The position numbers and the translations under genes are program-made. The notes beneath the pieces are model-generated. The model was not told the DNA's origin, did no database searches, and saw nothing but the letters and a program-made list of their open reading frames with translations. From assembly GCA_016219645.1 (NCBI GenBank), contig JACRLR010000034.1, forward strand, positions 1 to 64,000: a stretch of DNA of 64,000 nt. Reading direction: 5' to 3'. The DNA comes from Nitrospirota bacterium. Its GTDB lineage: Bacteria > Nitrospirota > Nitrospiria > Nitrospirales > Nitrospiraceae. Each line of letters starts with the position of its first letter. Within the stretch, counting starts at the first letter, position 1. Shown piece after piece: positions 61,277-64,000 of the stretch.

Positions 61277-61562
61277 ACGAGCAACCTCCTTAAAAGAACA
61301 AAGATGGTGAAGTGTAGTGAACTCGCCCCGCTTGACTCCGCTCAGACTCGATGAATGTTCATGAACGAATAGTCGTATCGCTGGAAGCGGCGAAAACCAG
61401 CGGGAGTCTATCCAAGCGCTCACAGGCTGTCAACCAGAAAAACACAGACCTGCTGTAGGGAATAGCCTTCACCGGCGTCTTGCAGTTTCGGGGCCAGCCG
61501 GCGTAGAGTACAGGCCGCTTCCATTTTTATGCCGCACGGTTGACAGACTCCGGAGTGTGAGC

Positions 61563-62120
61563 ATGGCAAAAGAACTACCGATCGTGCCATCGACTGCTCA
61601 GCCGGCCGATGCAGCGAAAACAGAAGAATACCAGTACTCTCGCGTATTTTGTCAGAAGGAAAACTCGCCCCCGCTCCGTTTGCTTGTGGAGTTTCTCAAG
61701 TCACATGGGCAAACCCCGATTACTCCGCCGGACATGGACGACAGCATGTTGGATGAATGGGCATGGGTCCAGGTGACGCTCGGGTATGATCGGAACAGAA
61801 AACCGATTCAAGTGTTCTGTGTCAGGGATCGAGGCAGCTACCAGGATGTGTTCGACACAGAGAAGAAACTGTTTTTGGACATCCTCTCCGCCCATGACGA
61901 TATTGAAGCAGGACTTGTGCGAGGGCATATCGAGCGCTCGAGGTTTATACTCACCACTCGGTTTCCTCAGGATGGGTTGACCGATGAAGGCTACGATTTC
62001 AACGGGTGGATTCTGGAGTTCTACCAAGACCAGTGCAACGGAATCGTCCAGATCGATGACCAGGGCTTCTATTCACCCCAAGGCCATCTCATCGTCGATC
62101 TTTCCTTCAAGGGGGAATGA
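61563..62120 (+). CDS. Hypothetical protein
   Basis: This 185-residue soluble protein is not recognised. After a variable start it has EYQYSRVFCQKENSPPLRLLVEFL, WAWVQVTLGYDRNRKPIQVFCVRDR and a C-terminal DGLTDEGYDFNGWILEFYQDQCNGIVQIDDQGFY. It starts at ATG 61563 with GGAG 9 bases upstream. The next gene begins 6 bp after its stop, so the two form an operon. Confidence 0.55.
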   Translation: MAKELPIVPSTAQPADAAKTEEYQYSRVFCQKENSPPLRLLVEFLKSHGQTPITPPDMDDSMLDEWAWVQVTLGYDRNRKPIQVFCVRDRGSYQDVFDTEKKLFLDILSAHDDIEAGLVRGHIERSRFILTTRFPQDGLTDEGYDFNGWILEFYQDQCNGIVQIDDQGFYSPQGHLIVDLSFKGE

Positions 62121-62126
62121 GCCCCC

Positions 62127-62798
62127 GTGTCCGACAGGCTCCCAGATCCCACTCCACCCGACCTTGCCCCTCTTTATAGGAATACCGATCATTGGTTTCA
62201 GCGGGCATCTGCCTCCCTGCTCGGTGAAGTTCCCTGCCGGCTCGGTTGTACCAGTTGTTGCATCGGTCCCTTTCCGATCACGCTCCTCGACATCCAGACT
62301 CTCCAACAGGGGCTGGACGTCTTGCCACCGGATCACCGCCAACGAATCGTCCAGCGTGCCTCCGAGCAGACCGCTGCCATGGAGGCCGCGTTCCCACAAC
62401 TCACCCACACCACTTTTCTCGATACATGGTCCGATCAGGAGATCGACCGGTTAGTCACGGAATTTCACAATCGCCCCTGCCCAGCCCTGGAAGCAGATGG
62501 CCGCTGTGGCCTCTACGACTACCGCCCCCTCGTCTGCCGATCGATGGGTATCCCGACAGAAGATCGTGGTCTGACCCATGGCGCCTGCGAAGTCCAAACC
62601 TGTATCCCGATCCTGCGGCTTCCCACCGCACTCCGACAAGAAGAAGATCGCTTAGCGCAGGAAGAAGCCGCTTCCCTCAACGAGATCCATCGAGCCACAG
62701 AATCATCTACCGGCGACGAGGTGTTCCTACCCTACGGGTTCATACCGGGCGAGACTCGCGAGACATGCGAGAAAAGCGGGATGGGTGAGGAAGTCTGA
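62127..62798 (+). CDS. YkgJ-like CxxxCxxC zinc/iron cluster protein
   Basis: This 223-residue protein has CRLGCTSCCIGPFPITLLD near 38-50 and RPCPALEADGRCGLYDYRPLVCRSMGIP, together the cysteine pattern (C-x3-C-x2-CC ... C ... C) of the YkgJ family. Such proteins bind a metal or Fe-S cluster; the reaction is unknown. A GTG start follows the preceding gene by 6 bp. The tail is hydrophilic. Confidence 0.82.
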   Translation: MSDRLPDPTPPDLAPLYRNTDHWFQRASASLLGEVPCRLGCTSCCIGPFPITLLDIQTLQQGLDVLPPDHRQRIVQRASEQTAAMEAAFPQLTHTTFLDTWSDQEIDRLVTEFHNRPCPALEADGRCGLYDYRPLVCRSMGIPTEDRGLTHGACEVQTCIPILRLPTALRQEEDRLAQEEAASLNEIHRATESSTGDEVFLPYGFIPGETRETCEKSGMGEEV

Positions 62799-62876
62799 GG
62801 ACTGAAGGTTAAGGGTAGAGGTTTCATCTTCGTGAGTCGCGCCTGTCGCGCTTTTCTCGCCCCTCTCGCTTGAGCC

Positions 62877-63008
62877 GCGCAGGATGCTCAAAAGGCTCGT
62901 CCAGCAAGGCCGCAGCGAGCGAAGATCCGGAGGCGTACCCTGTGGGGTACGTTGAGGACCTGAGCGATGCGAGAACGCCGCTGGCGGACCTTTTCAGCAT
63001 TCTGCTGC
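62877..63008. repeat. 120 bp hairpin family, copy 4
   Basis: Opens GCAGGATGCTCAAAAGGCTC and ends in CTTTTCAGCATTCTGCTGC. The apex is GCGTACCCTGTGGGGTACGT. It has the orientation of copy 2 and lies upstream of tRNA-Arg. Confidence 0.78.
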
Positions 63009-63038
63009 TGGACAGAGGTTGAAATCCTATGCTACTGT
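63009..63038 (+). promoter_or_regulatory. Promoter candidate for tRNA-Arg
   Basis: TGGACA (63009-63014), an 18 bp spacer and TACTGT (63033-63038) lie 20 bp before the tRNA. The -35 box directly follows repeat copy 4. Confidence 0.35.
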
Positions 63039-63058
63039 CACGTCCCTTGGTTGCGGGA

Positions 63059-63135
63059 GCGCCTGTAGCTCAGCTGGATAGAGCATCAGCCTCCGGAGCT
63101 GAGGGCCACAGGTTCAAATCCTGTCAGGCGCACCA
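63059..63135 (+). tRNA. tRNA-Arg (anticodon CCG)
   Basis: Acceptor GCGCCTG/CAGGCGC, anticodon stem CAGC/GCTG with loop CTCCGGA, T arm ACAGG-TTCAAAT-CCTGT, discriminator A and encoded CCA. It reads CGG. Confidence 0.96.
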
Positions 63136-63236
63136 AACCGAGCTTGCTCGTACCGCGGGCTCGGCTGAGTCTTGTGGATTTGACGCCCGAGGATAAACTA
63201 CCGCCAGTGGTCGGCATCGAAAATTGAATACCCGGT

Positions 63237-63312
<76 letters not shown>

Positions 63313-63318
63313 AATTCT

Positions 63319-64000
63319 TCAACCACTTACACCACTCGTCGCCAGTGCCGGACCTGCCGTTTGTGCCATGTGTGCTAATTTTGTGCCCCCCCCTGTGCTA
63401 GGCAGGCTGTACCCCGCCAGCATTTCCACTCCTTCGCGCAGGCTCTCCGGATAGTGGTGCGCATAACGCTGAGTCATGATCGGCGACTTGTGCCCTAAGA
63501 GACATTGGACCTTATAGAGATCGATCCCTGATTGCACAAGCCTCGTGGCAAAGGTATGCCTGAGATCATGAAAATGGAAATTCTCGATTCGACACACCTT
63601 CATCGCGCCACGAAAGGCGCGTCGAAGATGGCTGTCGTCAAGCAGGGTGAACGTGTCACTCGGGAACACATAATCACTCTTGATCGAGCGCACCTTGGCT
63701 TTTCGCTTCAGGACATCGAGCACGAGACTGTTGATGGGGATGGTTCGCCGCTCTCCGTTCTTTGACCGGAATACGGTCACAGTTTTTCTGAAGAAATCGA
63801 CTCCGTCCCAATTCAACGCTCGAATCTCCCCCATCCGCATGCCGGTATGCAATGCGAACAGGATGATGTCCTTGAGCCAGGGTCGTGCAACCTGGAGAAG
63901 ACGCTCTTCTTCTCCTGTGCTCAACCATCGGTCCCGACGATTGCGCTCTTTCTCCATGGAGACACGCGCGACAGGATTGTCCCGGCACCACTCCCATTCC
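63319..64000 (-). CDS. Tyrosine integrase, C-terminal part, cut by window edge
   Basis: The frame remains open through 64000, so the N-terminal DNA-binding region lies outside. The catalytic domain is visible: R (HTGMRMGEIRALNWDG), K (FRSKNGERRTIPI), H-x-L-R (HDLRHTFATRLVQSG), LGHKSPIMTQRY with the nucleophile tyrosine. This is a phage or island-type integrase of the shorter kind, not XerC/D. It lies 7 bp from tRNA-Lys and points toward it, as for an island inserted in the tRNA 3' end. Confidence 0.9.
   Translation of the reverse strand, partial: EWEWCRDNPVARVSMEKERNRRDRWLSTGEEERLLQVARPWLKDIILFALHTGMRMGEIRALNWDGVDFFRKTVTVFRSKNGERRTIPINSLVLDVLKRKAKVRSIKSDYVFPSDTFTLLDDSHLRRAFRGAMKVCRIENFHFHDLRHTFATRLVQSGIDLYKVQCLLGHKSPIMTQRYAHHYPESLREGVEMLAGYSLPSTGGGTKLAHMAQTAGPALATSGVSG

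Noticed and set aside
62246-62788. Open frame of 180 codons inside the YkgJ-like gene
   Set aside because: A Pro/Arg/Ser-rich shadow of the real frame in high-GC sequence.

Overview
The window reads as chromosome from a Nitrospira-like bacterium (phylum Nitrospirota) with moderately high GC. This rests on remembered protein flavour and gene order, not on a search. Supporting signs are TrmFO with XerC, a two-domain PCP-reductase-like protein behind an Mrp ATPase, the rubrerythrin / GlpC-like Fe-S protein / DUF3501 set, the order tRNA-Ser - SRP RNA - dnaX - ybaB - recR, and many degenerate intergenic palindromes. No rRNA operon, CRISPR array or prophage body is visible.

Layout. 1-141: end of an IS5-family element, with its terminal repeat and a CTAG target site. 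272-623: non-coding segment with inverted ends. 0.7-3.1 kb: Mrp ATPase, PCP-reductase-like protein, gamma-carbonic anhydrase. 3.1-8.0 kb (minus): trmFO-xerC-argB-M28 peptidase-hypothetical. 8.2-10.6 kb: tRNA-Val, two lipoproteins, a DksA/TraR protein. 10.7-14.1 kb (minus): tRNA-Ser, SRP RNA, dnaX, ybaB, recR. 14.8-17.4 kb: DUF481 protein, MscL, OmpA-like lipoprotein. 17.6-20.6 kb (minus): PPOX-like protein and a sigma-54 module (activator, two dyads, -24/-12 promoter, DsrE-like gene). 20.8-26 kb: HEAT protein, tRNA-Leu, tig-clpP-clpX. 26.1-34.1 kb: two PilZ paralogues, TatA with a long tail plus a HEAT lipoprotein, M24 peptidase, C26 hydrolase, APC permease, hypotheticals. 34.5-37.2 kb: rimO, purU. 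37.2-40.5 kb: IS3 remnant and an ADH/tautomerase/HxlR islet with a candidate operator. 40.5-42.6 kb: two-component system. 42.9-47.8 kb: succinate dehydrogenase-type flavoprotein and gcvP. 48-56 kb: DUF4265 protein, PBP1A, typA/bipA, peroxiredoxin, thioredoxin, NTF2-like protein. 56-60.5 kb (minus): double-domain PTPS/QueD-like protein, DUF3501-FeS-rubrerythrin, rfbC. 60.6-62.8 kb: MoaD-like protein, HU, hypothetical, YkgJ-like protein. 63.0-64.0 kb: tRNA-Arg, tRNA-Lys and an integrase cut by the window edge, the likely start of a genomic island.

The least explained signal is between the genes. At least six families of intergenic palindromes recur. One, with eight copies, has long arms built from a degenerate TGGTT-type unit. 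Another has a roughly 120 bp hairpin with a GTACC...GGTAC apex. A third carries GCGCAACGCGC cores. Two more use degenerate CACG-type or CTGAG-type units, and one uses ATTCAACATT-type arms. At 55.1-55.35 kb one family sits inside another. The other strong lead is the compact sigma-54 circuit at 18.4-20.6 kb.
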